Below, piece by piece: positions 45,473 through 53,841 of a stretch of DNA of 64,000 bases; the stretch's first letter is position 1, and each line of letters starts with the position of its first letter. Under the pieces are notes generated by a model, which did not search any database, was not told the DNA's origin, and saw only the letters and a list, made by a program, of their open reading frames with translations. The DNA lies in NCBI GenBank assembly GCA_000828075.3, contig JXCB02000027.1, positions 234,959-298,958 of the forward strand, written 5' to 3'. A program made the translations under genes and the position numbers. The DNA is from Tolypothrix campylonemoides VB511288 (GTDB lineage: Bacteria; Cyanobacteriota; Cyanobacteriia; Cyanobacteriales; Nostocaceae).

Positions 45473-45893
45473 GATTTTACTGGATACTAATATTCTTGTT
45501 TACATTTATGACCCTTTCGACTCTGCCAAACAGGAACGAGCAATTGCAATTGTTGACAGACTTATTCAAACAAACCGTGCTGTGATTAGTACCCAAGTGA
45601 TGGGTGAGTTTTTCATAGCGACAACTCGTGCAACAAGACAGCTTTTGAGTCCAAGAGAGGCGATCGCCCGGATACGTAATTATATGAGTGCTTGTTCTGT
45701 GGTTGATGTAACCAGGCTAATTATTTTAGAAGCAAATCGGGGAGTTGAAGCTCATAACTTTGGATTTTGGGATGCTCAAATTTGGGCAACGGCGAGGCTC
45801 AATCAAATTTCAGAGGTTTACAGTGAGGATTTCAATTCCGGTGCAATCATAGAGGGTGTACAGTTTACTAATCCTCTCACAAATGAGTTGTAG
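45462..45893 (+). CDS. PIN-domain toxin (VapC-like ribonuclease)
   Basis: A 143-residue PIN domain protein. The acidic metal-binding residues are visible: Asp8 in LLDTNILVYI, Glu near 50 in VMGEFFIAT, Asp near 103 in FWDAQIWAT, and Asp near 121 in YSEDF. VapC-type toxins cut tRNA or other RNA when the antitoxin is lost. The ATG overlaps the antitoxin gene by 11 bases, so the two are translationally coupled. Confidence 0.9.
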   Translation: MNGRILLDTNILVYIYDPFDSAKQERAIAIVDRLIQTNRAVISTQVMGEFFIATTRATRQLLSPREAIARIRNYMSACSVVDVTRLIILEANRGVEAHNFGFWDAQIWATARLNQISEVYSEDFNSGAIIEGVQFTNPLTNEL

Positions 45894-45975
45894 TTTGGGT
45901 TCAACGATAGCGAAACCCAACAAACAATAGAGTGAGTGATTGCGAGCATCCCAAAGCAAGCAAAAACCTTACTTA

Positions 45976-46072
45976 CCCTCATCCCCTAACCCCTTCTCCC
46001 ATGGGGATTCGGGGAATAAGAGTAGGATTTGACTCCCCTCTCCCGATTTGGGAGAGGGGTTGGGGGTGAGGG
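45976..46072. mobile_element. C-rich MITE-like element
   Basis: About 97 bp with imperfect terminal inverted repeats: CCCTCATCCCCTAACCCCTT at the left and AGGGGTTGGGGGTGAGGG at the right. No coding capacity. Similar C-rich pieces lie near 34450 and 47830. Confidence 0.6.
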
Positions 46073-46140
46073 CAGAATGGCAAGTGTGTAAAATTGGGAT
46101 GCTCCCTGAGTCATTGCGAAAGTATGATGAATGGATATTT

Positions 46141-46209
46141 AAAACCGCAGATGTACGCAGCCTATAGCAGATAAATTATCTGTGTCCATCTGTGTCCATC
46201 TGTGGTTTT
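46141..46209. mobile_element. Short MITE-like element
   Basis: 69 bp with 13-bp terminal inverted repeats AAAACCGCAGATG and CATCTGTGGTTTT (one mismatch). It contains direct repeats TCTGTGTCCA. No target duplication was recognised. Confidence 0.5.
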
Positions 46210-46249
46210 TTTTACAAAATTAAAAACTAAGAAGATTCTAAAAAAACTT

Positions 46250-46603
46250 ATGAGACACTTTTTATTAACTTGGCTAGGCACTGCAGTAGCGTTGCTCATT
46301 ACAGCTAATATTGTTCCTGGATTTTCTATAAAAAATTTTGTAGCTGCTCTTGTTGCTGCGATAATTATCGGTTTGGTCAATGCAATAATTAGACCTATTT
46401 TAAGTATTTTGACATTTCCGATTACCTTGCTCACTTTTGGGTTATTTACCTTTGTCATCAATGCTCTGACTTTATTGATAGCAAGTGCCCTGACTCCACG
46501 TGAGCTTTTTGAAATTAGTGGTTTTGGCGCTGCTTTGTTAGGTTCAATTGTGCTAGCAATAGTTTCTAGTATTATTAATTATTTTTTAAGAAGGATTGAG
46601 TAA
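46250..46603 (+). CDS. Phage holin family protein (four membrane helices)
   Basis: A 117-residue membrane protein of the superfamily IV holin-like group (PF04020, also DUF360). It has four hydrophobic segments: [56 protein letters not shown] and [19 protein letters not shown]. The motif [10 protein letters not shown] is typical of the family. Most cyanobacterial members are chromosomal and not tied to a phage; the function is unknown. ATG 46250 gives the usual short N-terminus. Confidence 0.88.
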   Translation: MRHFLLTWLGTAVALLITANIVPGFSIKNFVAALVAAIIIGLVNAIIRPILSILTFPITLLTFGLFTFVINALTLLIASALTPRELFEISGFGAALLGSIVLAIVSSIINYFLRRIE

Positions 46604-46750
46604 AGGGGATTGGGGATTGGGGATTGGGGATTGGGGATTGGGGATTGGGGATTGGGAATTGGGAATTGGGGATTGGGAATTGGGGATTGGGGATTGGGGA
46701 TTGGGGATTGGGGATTGGGGATTGGGGATTGGGGATTGGGGATTGGGTAA
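46604..46750. repeat. Long STRR array, about 19 heptamers (GGGGATT)
   Basis: Nearly perfect tandem GGGGATT units with three GGGAATT variants. It starts 5 bases after the holin-like stop codon and ends at GGGTAATAAAGC. It is the longest such array in the window. Confidence 0.92.
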
Positions 46751-46911
46751 TAAAGCTTAAAAATTATGCAAGGCTTCGCGGCTCGACTGAGCTTCGCCGA
46801 AAGTCCGTGAGCACTCAGCTTTCGACTGAGCTCACGCCGAAGTCCGAACGGGGGAAATAAAGCCCTCCCATATTTTGGAGCATTTCCCCAGTCCCCAGTC
46901 CCCAGTCCCCT
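46751..46911. repeat. Palindromic repeats and CCCCAGT array
   Basis: About 46765-46850 contains paired GCTTCGCCGAAAGTCCGTGA and ACGCCGAAGTCCG motifs with TTCGACTGAGC repeated. 46885-46912 is a short CCCCAGT array ending at the CobE-like stop codon. Confidence 0.65.
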
Positions 46912-47379
46912 TTACTGGTTTGGTAACATTTGAGCAACAGCTACCGTTACTGCTCCTGGTTGCCCTTCTAAACGGAAAATTTGTTTAGCAACTAGTAACT
47001 TGCCTAACTCTTCTATAGTCCCCGGATGGGGAGGCTCTAGCGGGGTGAGGTTAGATGCTGCACATAAAGCAGCCGCTTCCGCCACGCTAGGGGTTCCCAC
47101 TTGTTTGGCGACAACTTTGGATGGGTTGGGGACAAAAACTTTGTTGAGAACATCACAGGGAAATGTTTTCAAAGGCAAATTGCGCTGCTGACAAAGTTCT
47201 ACTAAACCAGTTTCATGAGATTTAAGATTTATGGTGGCAACACCTGCGATCGCAGTTTCTGGCAGTTGATTTTCTGTAAAAATTTGCTCAATTGCCTTTT
47301 GGATCAACTGTCGTGAAGTTCCCCTTGCGCATCCAATTCCCACCCACAATACCTGATGATTGCTCGCTACTTCCATCAT
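46912..47379 (-). CDS. Cobalamin biosynthesis protein, CobE / CbiG C-terminal domain
   Basis: A 155-residue protein equal to the C-terminal domain of CbiG (PF01890, CobE-like), which takes part in corrin ring contraction chemistry, acetaldehyde extrusion in the anaerobic route. Seen: LWVGIGCARGTSRQLIQKAI, ATINLKSHETGLVELC and VGTPSVAEAAALCAAS. ATG 47379 is preferred to an upstream start that would add a basic, non-conserved leader. No other cobalamin gene is adjacent; cobQ lies 24 kb away. In many cyanobacteria this domain is found alone. Confidence 0.85.
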   Translation of the reverse strand: MMEVASNHQVLWVGIGCARGTSRQLIQKAIEQIFTENQLPETAIAGVATINLKSHETGLVELCQQRNLPLKTFPCDVLNKVFVPNPSKVVAKQVGTPSVAEAAALCAASNLTPLEPPHPGTIEELGKLLVAKQIFRLEGQPGAVTVAVAQMLPNQ

Positions 47380-48039
47380 TTGCTTCTGTAATTTATACTT
47401 ACTTAAAATCTTAAAATTATAAAGTTTAAGTAAATTTTTTGCAAAGACATACAGTATTAATACCATCAATAGTTTTGCCGCTCATAGTCAGCCCATATAA
47501 TAGGAAAAGTTGAAGCAGCTTAATACGAACTTTGATTCCAAGAATTTACCGCAAGTAAATACATTGCACGTTTAGCCAGGGTGAAATAGTCAACACAGGT
47601 GTATCTATCAGTAGTTGTAAATTCAGCAAAAAACACCAGTGTGGCAAATGACTACGGAAATAGAGCAGAAAAACGCCCTCAGACTAAGTCTGAACTTTTC
47701 ACGCCATTAGGACTTACGCAAAAGTTAGGAAAACGAACCGCAGAGGACGCAGAGAACACAGAGAAATAAGAGTTTGAGAGGTTTTTGCGTAAGTCCTAGC
47801 CATGTGGAAAAATCCACGAAAAACCTAACGCCCTAGCCCCCTTCCCACTTCTTTTTAACCCTCTCCTAAAAGGAGAGGGAAGCGGAAAAACTTTTTTTGT
47901 TGTCAGGGGGAAAAATCGAAACCTCTGTCCTACAAGGAGAGAGGTTTTCCAGATAAGAGTGAAAAGTAAGCAGAGTAAGTGGCGTAAGTTTTTTATATCT
48001 CATTTCCAAATACACAGTTCACCAGCAGGAGCAACTTGC
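47380..48039. other. Intergenic stretch with MITE and C-rich repeat
   Basis: No gene. It contains a 91-bp MITE at 47708-47798 (listed separately) and a C-rich imperfect inverted repeat near 47826-47885 (CCTAGCCCCCTTCCC, CCTCTCCTAAAAGGAGAGGG). Confidence 0.7.
47708..47798. mobile_element. 91-bp MITE with 16-bp inverted repeats
   Basis: Perfect terminal inverted repeats TAGGACTTACGCAAAA (47708-47723) and TTTTGCGTAAGTCCTA (47783-47798). The flanks carry a 5-bp direct repeat GCCAT (47703-47707 and 47799-47803), as expected for transposase-mediated insertion. The inside is purine-rich (GCAGAGGACGCAGAGAACAC) with no coding capacity. Confidence 0.88.
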
Positions 48040-49188
48040 ATGGCATCAATCACAAGCTTAAAGACAAAAGTTAAAACCAAAGTCAAAAAGCTAACAGTCT
48101 TATTTGGCAGTGCTGCTGTGATGACATTGGGCATGAACGCCTCAGCAATGGCAGCAACAATGTACGATGTCACCGACTTAGGTAATCTAGGTCAACCTTT
48201 CACTTTCGGCTATGGCATTAATGATGCAGGTCAGGTGGTAGGTAGTTCAGGTATTGTTCCTAATCGCGCCTTTTTGTGGAACAGCAGCAGTGGCATGACT
48301 GACCTCGGCACCCTTCCAGGAGGAACGAACAGTTATGCCTATGACATCAATAATGCAGGACAGGTGGTAGGGTCTTCAGATGGTGCCGGCTTTTTGTGGA
48401 CTAGTAGCACTGGCATGACTCCTCTTGGTACGAGTACTGCCAATGCCATCAATAATGCAGGACAGGTGGTCGGTGGGGAGAATCGCGCTTTTTTATGGAG
48501 CAGCAGCACCGGTAGTACTGATCTTGGTACCCTCCCAGGTGCCTCTTCCAGTAGCGCCTCTGACATAAATGATAATAGCCAGGTGGTGGGGACATCCAGT
48601 TCTCGCGCCTTTTTATGGAACAGCAGCACTGGTATGACCAGCCTCGGCACCCTTCCAAACAAGAATACCAGTTTTGCCTCCGCTATCAATAATGCAGGTC
48701 AGGTAGTGGGGAATTCAGGTAATAGCAATGCCAGTCAAGGTAGTCGCGCCTTTTTGTGGAGCAGCGACACAGGTATGATCGACCTCGGTCTACCGCCAGG
48801 TCGATTTCCTGCTTCCGAGTCTGACTGGAGTTTTGCCAATGATATCAATGATTTAGGACAGGTGGTGGGAGGTTCAAATAGCGGCTTGAACGGTCCTCGC
48901 GCCTTTTTGTGGAGCAGCAGTACTGGCATGGTTGACCTTAACACCCTAATTGACCCTGGGATAAGGCTGGATTCAGCAACAGCTATTAATAACCAAGGTC
49001 AGATTGTCGCTAATCGCAGGGTAAGTTCATTTGACCATCGTACTTATTTACTCACTCCTAAATCATCTACACCAGTGCCAGAACCCTTGACAACAGGCGG
49101 TAGCATACTTGCAGGAACTGGTTTACTCTATCTGCGTCGCCGATATGGTCGCTTACATCGATCGCAGAACAAGCCCCTACAAGAATAA
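48040..49188 (+). CDS. HAF-repeat PEP-CTERM protein
   Basis: A 382-residue exported protein. A signal peptide (about residues 1-40, TVLFGSAAVMTLGMNASAMA) is followed by about seven HAF-type repeats around RAFLW-x-S-S-x-GM-x-LGTLPG and INNAGQVVG, predicted to form beta strands. The C-terminus has a PEP-CTERM sorting signal: VPEP, a hydrophobic helix, then RRRYGR. PEP-CTERM proteins are processed by exosortase and reach the outer surface or exopolysaccharide. ATG 48040 has AGGAG 8 bases upstream. No exosortase gene is in this window. Confidence 0.92.
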   Translation: MASITSLKTKVKTKVKKLTVLFGSAAVMTLGMNASAMAATMYDVTDLGNLGQPFTFGYGINDAGQVVGSSGIVPNRAFLWNSSSGMTDLGTLPGGTNSYAYDINNAGQVVGSSDGAGFLWTSSTGMTPLGTSTANAINNAGQVVGGENRAFLWSSSTGSTDLGTLPGASSSSASDINDNSQVVGTSSSRAFLWNSSTGMTSLGTLPNKNTSFASAINNAGQVVGNSGNSNASQGSRAFLWSSDTGMIDLGLPPGRFPASESDWSFANDINDLGQVVGGSNSGLNGPRAFLWSSSTGMVDLNTLIDPGIRLDSATAINNQGQIVANRRVSSFDHRTYLLTPKSSTPVPEPLTTGGSILAGTGLLYLRRRYGRLHRSQNKPLQE

Positions 49189-49303
49189 TTTTATTCACAC
49201 TGCTTCGACCATTCCAGACATTTGAGTACATTTGTACCGGGAGAAGTTCCGTTTCAACTGCATGACGACTCAACCACCTGGAGCCAACCCGGACAAATAT
49301 ATC

Positions 49304-50587
49304 TTACTCCTGTGCGCCTGCTACGCGTAGACTCCGCACCACACCGGGATAGTCATTAAACTCTGCGAGCATCAAAGCTGTATAACCACCCTGATTTTTG
49401 ACATTCACGTCTGCCCCAGCTTGTAGCAACAATTGCACCGCCTCGCCATAACCCCGTGAAGCTACCCACATCAACGCTGTCGCCCCTGCTGAGTCTTGCA
49501 AATTCACATCTGCTCGTTTTGCCACAAGTTGGTGGATCACACCTATATGGTTGCGTTCTGCTGCCTTAATCAAAGCGGTTTTTCCATCATCGGCTCGAGT
49601 ATTGACATCAGCACCATAATCCAGTAAAAAAATTACGATTTCAGTGTGTCCCTGCGTTGCTGCTAGTGTCAACGGCAACTCACCCAAGTTTTTTTCGTTC
49701 ACATTCGCTCCTTGACGCAGCAGTGCTTCAACAATTTGGCTGTGTCCCTGCAAAGCTGCTAAAAGTAGCGGTGTATCTCCTAAATGGTTCCTAATTTGCA
49801 CATTAGCATTTTGGCTGAGTAAGACTGCTACCACATCGGTATAACCTTCTACCACAGCAAGGTGCAAAGCTGTTTCACCATCTTTATCTTGAAGATTGAC
49901 ATCAGCACCGTGAGCAAGTATTGCTGCTGCTACTGCACTATGTCCCGCTGCTGCTGCTGCTGATAAAGCCGTACCACCATCAACGTTTTGCAGCTTTACA
50001 TCAGCCCCTGCTGCTAACAGTGCTTGCACAACTTGCAAATGTCCCAAGTCTGCCGCAACCATCAATGCGGTTTCTCCCTCTTCATCTTGGGCATTGACAT
50101 CTGCGTTCTTTTGTAGTAAAGCTTGTACAACAGCGGTATGTCCAGCGCGTACTGCCACCTCAAAAGCCGTGTCCTCATCTTTATCTTTGACATCTACCTT
50201 GGCACCAGCAGCAAGCAACGCTTGCACTACCTCCGCGTGTCCTTTAAGGGCGGCTATCATCAAGGCAGTGCTGCCATCTTCATTTGTGGCATTGACATCC
50301 GCACCTCTAGAGAGTAAAAGCTTTACAATGTCAAGACTGTTGGCACTTGCTGCTAACATCAAAGCCGTCAAGCCATAGCGCTTTCTTTTCAAGTTGATGT
50401 TGGCACCTGCATCAAGAAGCGATCGCACAATTTCGGTGTAGCCTAAATGAGCCGCAAACATTAAGGGTGTAGTGCCATCGCGATCGCCTATGTCTACAAC
50501 AGTATTAGCATTCAGTAGTGAATGCACCTGCTTGATATCACCATTTTTAGCAGCCGACAGCAGCAAGGCATCGTTATTTTTAATCAT
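49304..50587 (-). CDS. Ankyrin repeat protein
   Basis: A 427-residue protein made almost wholly of ankyrin repeats (about twelve to thirteen), each near 33 residues with G-x-TALM-x-AA and VVQALLAAGADV patterns. No signal peptide, membrane helix or enzyme domain. It should form an elongated solenoid for protein-protein binding. The last residues (VVRSLRVAGAQE) are encoded next to a palindromic repeat (CTACGCGTAG), so the C-terminus may have been altered by repeat insertion. ATG 50587. Confidence 0.92.
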   Translation of the reverse strand: MIKNNDALLLSAAKNGDIKQVHSLLNANTVVDIGDRDGTTPLMFAAHLGYTEIVRSLLDAGANINLKRKRYGLTALMLAASANSLDIVKLLLSRGADVNATNEDGSTALMIAALKGHAEVVQALLAAGAKVDVKDKDEDTAFEVAVRAGHTAVVQALLQKNADVNAQDEEGETALMVAADLGHLQVVQALLAAGADVKLQNVDGGTALSAAAAAGHSAVAAAILAHGADVNLQDKDGETALHLAVVEGYTDVVAVLLSQNANVQIRNHLGDTPLLLAALQGHSQIVEALLRQGANVNEKNLGELPLTLAATQGHTEIVIFLLDYGADVNTRADDGKTALIKAAERNHIGVIHQLVAKRADVNLQDSAGATALMWVASRGYGEAVQLLLQAGADVNVKNQGGYTALMLAEFNDYPGVVRSLRVAGAQE

Positions 50588-50734
50588 TAGTCATTAATTG
50601 GGAGTTGGAAGGTGGAGATCACAACTCAGGAGTTTTTGCGATCTCTGTCATCTGTCAATTTCATCTTCCCATCTACCTATTCCCAATTAGGTTATGCTAA
50701 TTTTTATGAAGATTTAAGGATAAGGGGAACAGCT

Positions 50735-51205
50735 ATGAATCTGGAACTTTCACCATCAGTAAAATACTGGTCAAACTTCTTTCACCCAGTCTTAATGTGG
50801 GCGCTTTTACTACTTTCGTTATATGCGGCGTACCTAGGACTGCAAGTCCAACGTACCAGAAATGCTGAGGGTGAACAAAAGAAAGAATTAGTCAAAGGTA
50901 AATACAACGTTAAACACTACCAAATCGGCTCTGTACTTTTGGCTTTAATGGTCACAGGCTCTGTCGGTGGTATGGCTGTTACCTATATCAACAATGGTAA
51001 GTTGTTTGTTGGACCTCATTTACTAGCAGGGCTTGGTATGACAAGTCTGATTGCCTTCTCTGCTTCTCTGTCGCCTTTTATGCAAAAAGGGGCGAATTGG
51101 GCGCGTCTAACTCATATTTTATTGAACTTTGGAGTTTTAGGTCTTTTTGTTTGGCAAGCTCTTACTGGGGTGGAAATTGTCCAAAGAATTCTTAGTCAAG
51201 CATAG
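50735..51205 (+). CDS. DUF4079 membrane protein
   Basis: A 156-residue protein with four hydrophobic segments that I assign to DUF4079, a cyanobacterial and plastid-related family. Seen: FFHPVLMWALLLLSLYAAYL then GLQVQRTR near the start, HYQIGSVLLALMVTGSVGGM, and GPHLLAGLGM in the middle. Conserved His residues (one near residue 15, one near 97) might bind haem, which is inference. ATG 50735 follows AAGGGG; an upstream start would add 41 non-conserved residues. Confidence 0.82.
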   Translation: MNLELSPSVKYWSNFFHPVLMWALLLLSLYAAYLGLQVQRTRNAEGEQKKELVKGKYNVKHYQIGSVLLALMVTGSVGGMAVTYINNGKLFVGPHLLAGLGMTSLIAFSASLSPFMQKGANWARLTHILLNFGVLGLFVWQALTGVEIVQRILSQA

Positions 51206-51266
51206 TAATTAGTTATGAGTCATGAGTCAATAGTCAAGAAGATTTTCCTGACTATTGACTCTTGAT

Positions 51267-51950
51267 TTAGCGCTTTTTATTGGAATTGATTGGAAAGCGA
51301 ATACCACATGATTGGTGAAAATCTTCCTGCACTTTGCGAGTCAAGCGGCGAGAAACTTGGCGGACAATTTGGTTCAGTAGGCGATCGCCTGTAGATTCAA
51401 TTAAAGACTTGGGTAATCGCTGAATAAACTTGGGAAAGTGAATATCAACTGTCAAATCCAATTCCCATTCTACTCGTGTCATTTCACCAAAGCCGATTGA
51501 AGCATCGTTGACCACGTTTTCTACTAATCGTAGCGATGAGCGGTAGTCTACATCATAACCAGGAGGCTGATAGTCAGGAACGGCGATCGTACGGGTACGG
51601 TAGACCCCTTCCTCTGGCGGTAATAGTTCCAAACCAATTTTTGGCTCTACTTCATAACCAAAAGCGCCAAAGCGACCAATTACTAAAGCATAGCCATTTT
51701 CCCCGAGAGGTTCCACTTTCATAGGTTCAGCACAGCGCGAAAACCATGAAGCGTGACTATCGAGATATTCTGCAACGGTTCCAGGTGCAGCGTACATTTC
51801 CATACAGTCGCTATAACGACCGTAAAACCTTGTTGGTGTCCCTACAGCTTTCTCTTGGGTTACCTCAGGTGCTTCTTCTAGAGTCGATGTCACGGACAAG
51901 ACTGCTTCAGTTGTTTCAAACGATTGACAATCGGTGTTTTTTGAAAGCAT
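51267..51950 (-). CDS. DUF1997 family protein
   Basis: A 227-residue soluble protein of the DUF1997 (PF09366) family found in cyanobacteria and plastids. The core reads YLDSHASWFSRCAEPMKVEP, IGRFGAFGYEVEPKIGLELL, and WELDLTVDIHFPKFIQRLPK, a START/SRPBCC-like strand pattern suggesting a lipid- or pigment-binding cavity. The first 40 residues are low complexity. Function unknown. ATG 51950. Confidence 0.85.
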   Translation of the reverse strand: MLSKNTDCQSFETTEAVLSVTSTLEEAPEVTQEKAVGTPTRFYGRYSDCMEMYAAPGTVAEYLDSHASWFSRCAEPMKVEPLGENGYALVIGRFGAFGYEVEPKIGLELLPPEEGVYRTRTIAVPDYQPPGYDVDYRSSLRLVENVVNDASIGFGEMTRVEWELDLTVDIHFPKFIQRLPKSLIESTGDRLLNQIVRQVSRRLTRKVQEDFHQSCGIRFPINSNKKR

Positions 51951-52139
51951 AAAAGGGTTCTTCTATAGTGAGAGCGTTTGTCTAAATTAAGAATTCCCAT
52001 CGCAGGGACAAAGTTTCGCACTAAATCCCCATTTTGGCGGAAATCTCAATCATCTGTCATGTAGTTCATCTAATCTCTACATAATCTCTACAATAGAGAA
52101 CTGAAAAACAAATACTAGTTTTCTAGGATAGCGTTTATC

Positions 52140-52799
52140 ATGAAAGCATTAGTAGCAGGGGCAACAGGTGAGACAGGTCGCCGGATAGTACAAGAGCTGA
52201 TAGCGCGGAATATTCCCGTTCGTGCTTTGGTGCGGGATGTACAGCAAGCAAGGAGTATTTTGCCACAGGACGCTGAGTTGGTGCAGGGCGATGTGTTAAA
52301 ACCAGAAAGCATAACTGCTGCTTTGGGAGATAGCACAGTACTACTGTGTGCTACCGGCGCAAAACCAAGCTTTGACCCGACCGGACCTTATAAAGTGGAT
52401 TATGAAGGAACTAAAAATTTGGTAGATGCAGCAAAAGCAAAGGGAATTGAGCATTTTGTCTTTGTTTCTTCTTTGGCTGCTTCTCAATTATTTCATCCAC
52501 TGAACTTGTTCTGGCTGATTTTGGTTTGGAAAAAGCAAGCTGAGGAGTACCTCCAGAAAAGCGGTCTGAATTATACAATTGTGCGACCCGGTGGGTTAAA
52601 AAATGAAGATAACTCTAACTCAATTGTGATGCAAAGCGCTGATACATTGTTTGACGGCAGCATTCCCCGGCAAAAAGTCGCCCAGGTTTGTGTTGAGGCA
52701 TTGTTTGAGCCAGCAGCCAAAAATAAAATTGTAGAGATTGTTGCTAGGGAAAACACTCCCGCGAAAAGCTTTGGAGAACTTTTTGCGAATGTCGCCTAA
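52140..52799 (+). CDS. Atypical SDR, NAD(P)H-binding protein
   Basis: A 219-residue short-chain dehydrogenase-like protein with a Rossmann motif ALVAGATGETGRR, then VQGDVLKPESI and FVFVSSLAA, and the YTIVRPGGL stretch that places it in the atypical SDR5-type group related to plastid TIC62 and Ycf39 proteins. The usual YxxxK catalytic pair is not clearly present, so it may act as an NADPH sensor or assembly factor. ATG 52140 has no other candidate in reach. Confidence 0.88.
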   Translation: MKALVAGATGETGRRIVQELIARNIPVRALVRDVQQARSILPQDAELVQGDVLKPESITAALGDSTVLLCATGAKPSFDPTGPYKVDYEGTKNLVDAAKAKGIEHFVFVSSLAASQLFHPLNLFWLILVWKKQAEEYLQKSGLNYTIVRPGGLKNEDNSNSIVMQSADTLFDGSIPRQKVAQVCVEALFEPAAKNKIVEIVARENTPAKSFGELFANVA

Positions 52800-52944
52800 G
52801 TTCAGTGCTAGGTGCTGAGTCAAAAGTTAATACTATAATAACTATTGACTTTTGACTAATTTTGTGAAATTTTCCTGAATGAGTGCGTCGAACACTGTTG
52901 TTATATTTTGATGACAATAGCAGGTAACTGTAAGGAGTCGGACT

Positions 52945-53616
52945 CTGAAAAAAGGCTTAGAACGCAAAGGCGGCGTTGAACAACTTATAGGACCAATAGC
53001 CGCACTTCTTGGCTTTGTATGTTTGTTGCAGTGGTACGTCTTTGGAGATTTGCGATCGCATCTTGATCCCACCTTTGGCAGCAAACAGCCCCCTTTAGTT
53101 ATGAAAGGGGGCGACCCTTACATCCGCGCTTTAATGCGAACTATCTCAGCCAGTGAAGCAAGTAGCTTTCGTCCTTATTCAGTGTTATATGGTGGACAGC
53201 ACGTAGACAACCTCAGCCGCCATCCTCAGGTATGCGTCACCATTGTCACAGGTCCCAACAAGGGAAATTGTTCTACCGCTGCTGGCAGGTATCAAATCAT
53301 TAATACTACTTGGTATAATCTAGCTCCTCGCTATCACCCAAAGCCAGGACAATTTATGTTTTGGGTTTCTTATAGTTTTGAACCAGAGTATCAAGACACA
53401 GTGGTTTATCGGTGGCTGAGCGATCGCCAATCCTGGGGAACTGATATTTCTCAACAGCTGCGCCAAGGAAAGTTACAAGAAGTTTTGCGGCGGCTGTCTC
53501 CTACTTGGACAAGTTTGGGATATGGAATAGAAACTAATTCTATGACTCGGTCATTACCACAGATTTATCAGAAAATGTTGCAAGAGGAATTAAAGGCGGC
53601 TGGAAAATCAGCATGA
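52945..53616 (+). CDS. Membrane-anchored GH104 lysozyme-like protein, apparent CTG start
   Basis: A 223-residue protein of the lambda-endolysin type (GH104) glycosidase family, which cuts peptidoglycan. Seen: GGDPYIRALMRTISASEASS with candidate catalytic Glu71, SVLYGGQHVDNLSRHP, and AAGRYQIINTTWYN, matching the AGRYQ motif of the lambda enzyme. An in-frame TTG at 53023 would remove the N-terminal hydrophobic helix (about residues 13-33, LIGPIAALLGFVCLLQW). TAAGGAG at 52931-52937 stands 7 bases before CTG 52945, and the frame is closed upstream by TAG at 52918. No ATG, GTG or TTG lies between, so CTG is the best start. Confidence 0.85.
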   Translation: MKKGLERKGGVEQLIGPIAALLGFVCLLQWYVFGDLRSHLDPTFGSKQPPLVMKGGDPYIRALMRTISASEASSFRPYSVLYGGQHVDNLSRHPQVCVTIVTGPNKGNCSTAAGRYQIINTTWYNLAPRYHPKPGQFMFWVSYSFEPEYQDTVVYRWLSDRQSWGTDISQQLRQGKLQEVLRRLSPTWTSLGYGIETNSMTRSLPQIYQKMLQEELKAAGKSA

Positions 53617-53841
53617 GGAATACACAAGACGTTTTTCACCCTAGTCATGGTGTAGAATGCGTTAACGAAGTGTCACCTTGTTCTGATTTCCCGTGTCAAA
53701 GGCTATTCCAGGCAACTAAGAACCGATATCAATTATCGAGTCATTTGTAAACTCAAAGCCCAAAATTTCACGCATTATAAATTTTGTTTCAACTTTGAAT
53801 TTGAGCCGAGCGAGGGTCAGGAGCAAACCCCGTCTAAATTC

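Larger units (their letters stand above)
45894..46249. other. Intergenic stretch with two MITE-like elements
   Basis: No gene. It holds a C-rich inverted-repeat element at about 45976-46072 and a short element at 46141-46209 (both listed separately). The rest is unremarkable. Confidence 0.7.

Noticed and set aside
46604-46750. CRISPR array
   Set aside because: The repeat is a 7-bp heptamer in direct tandem with no spacers; no CRISPR array is present in the window.
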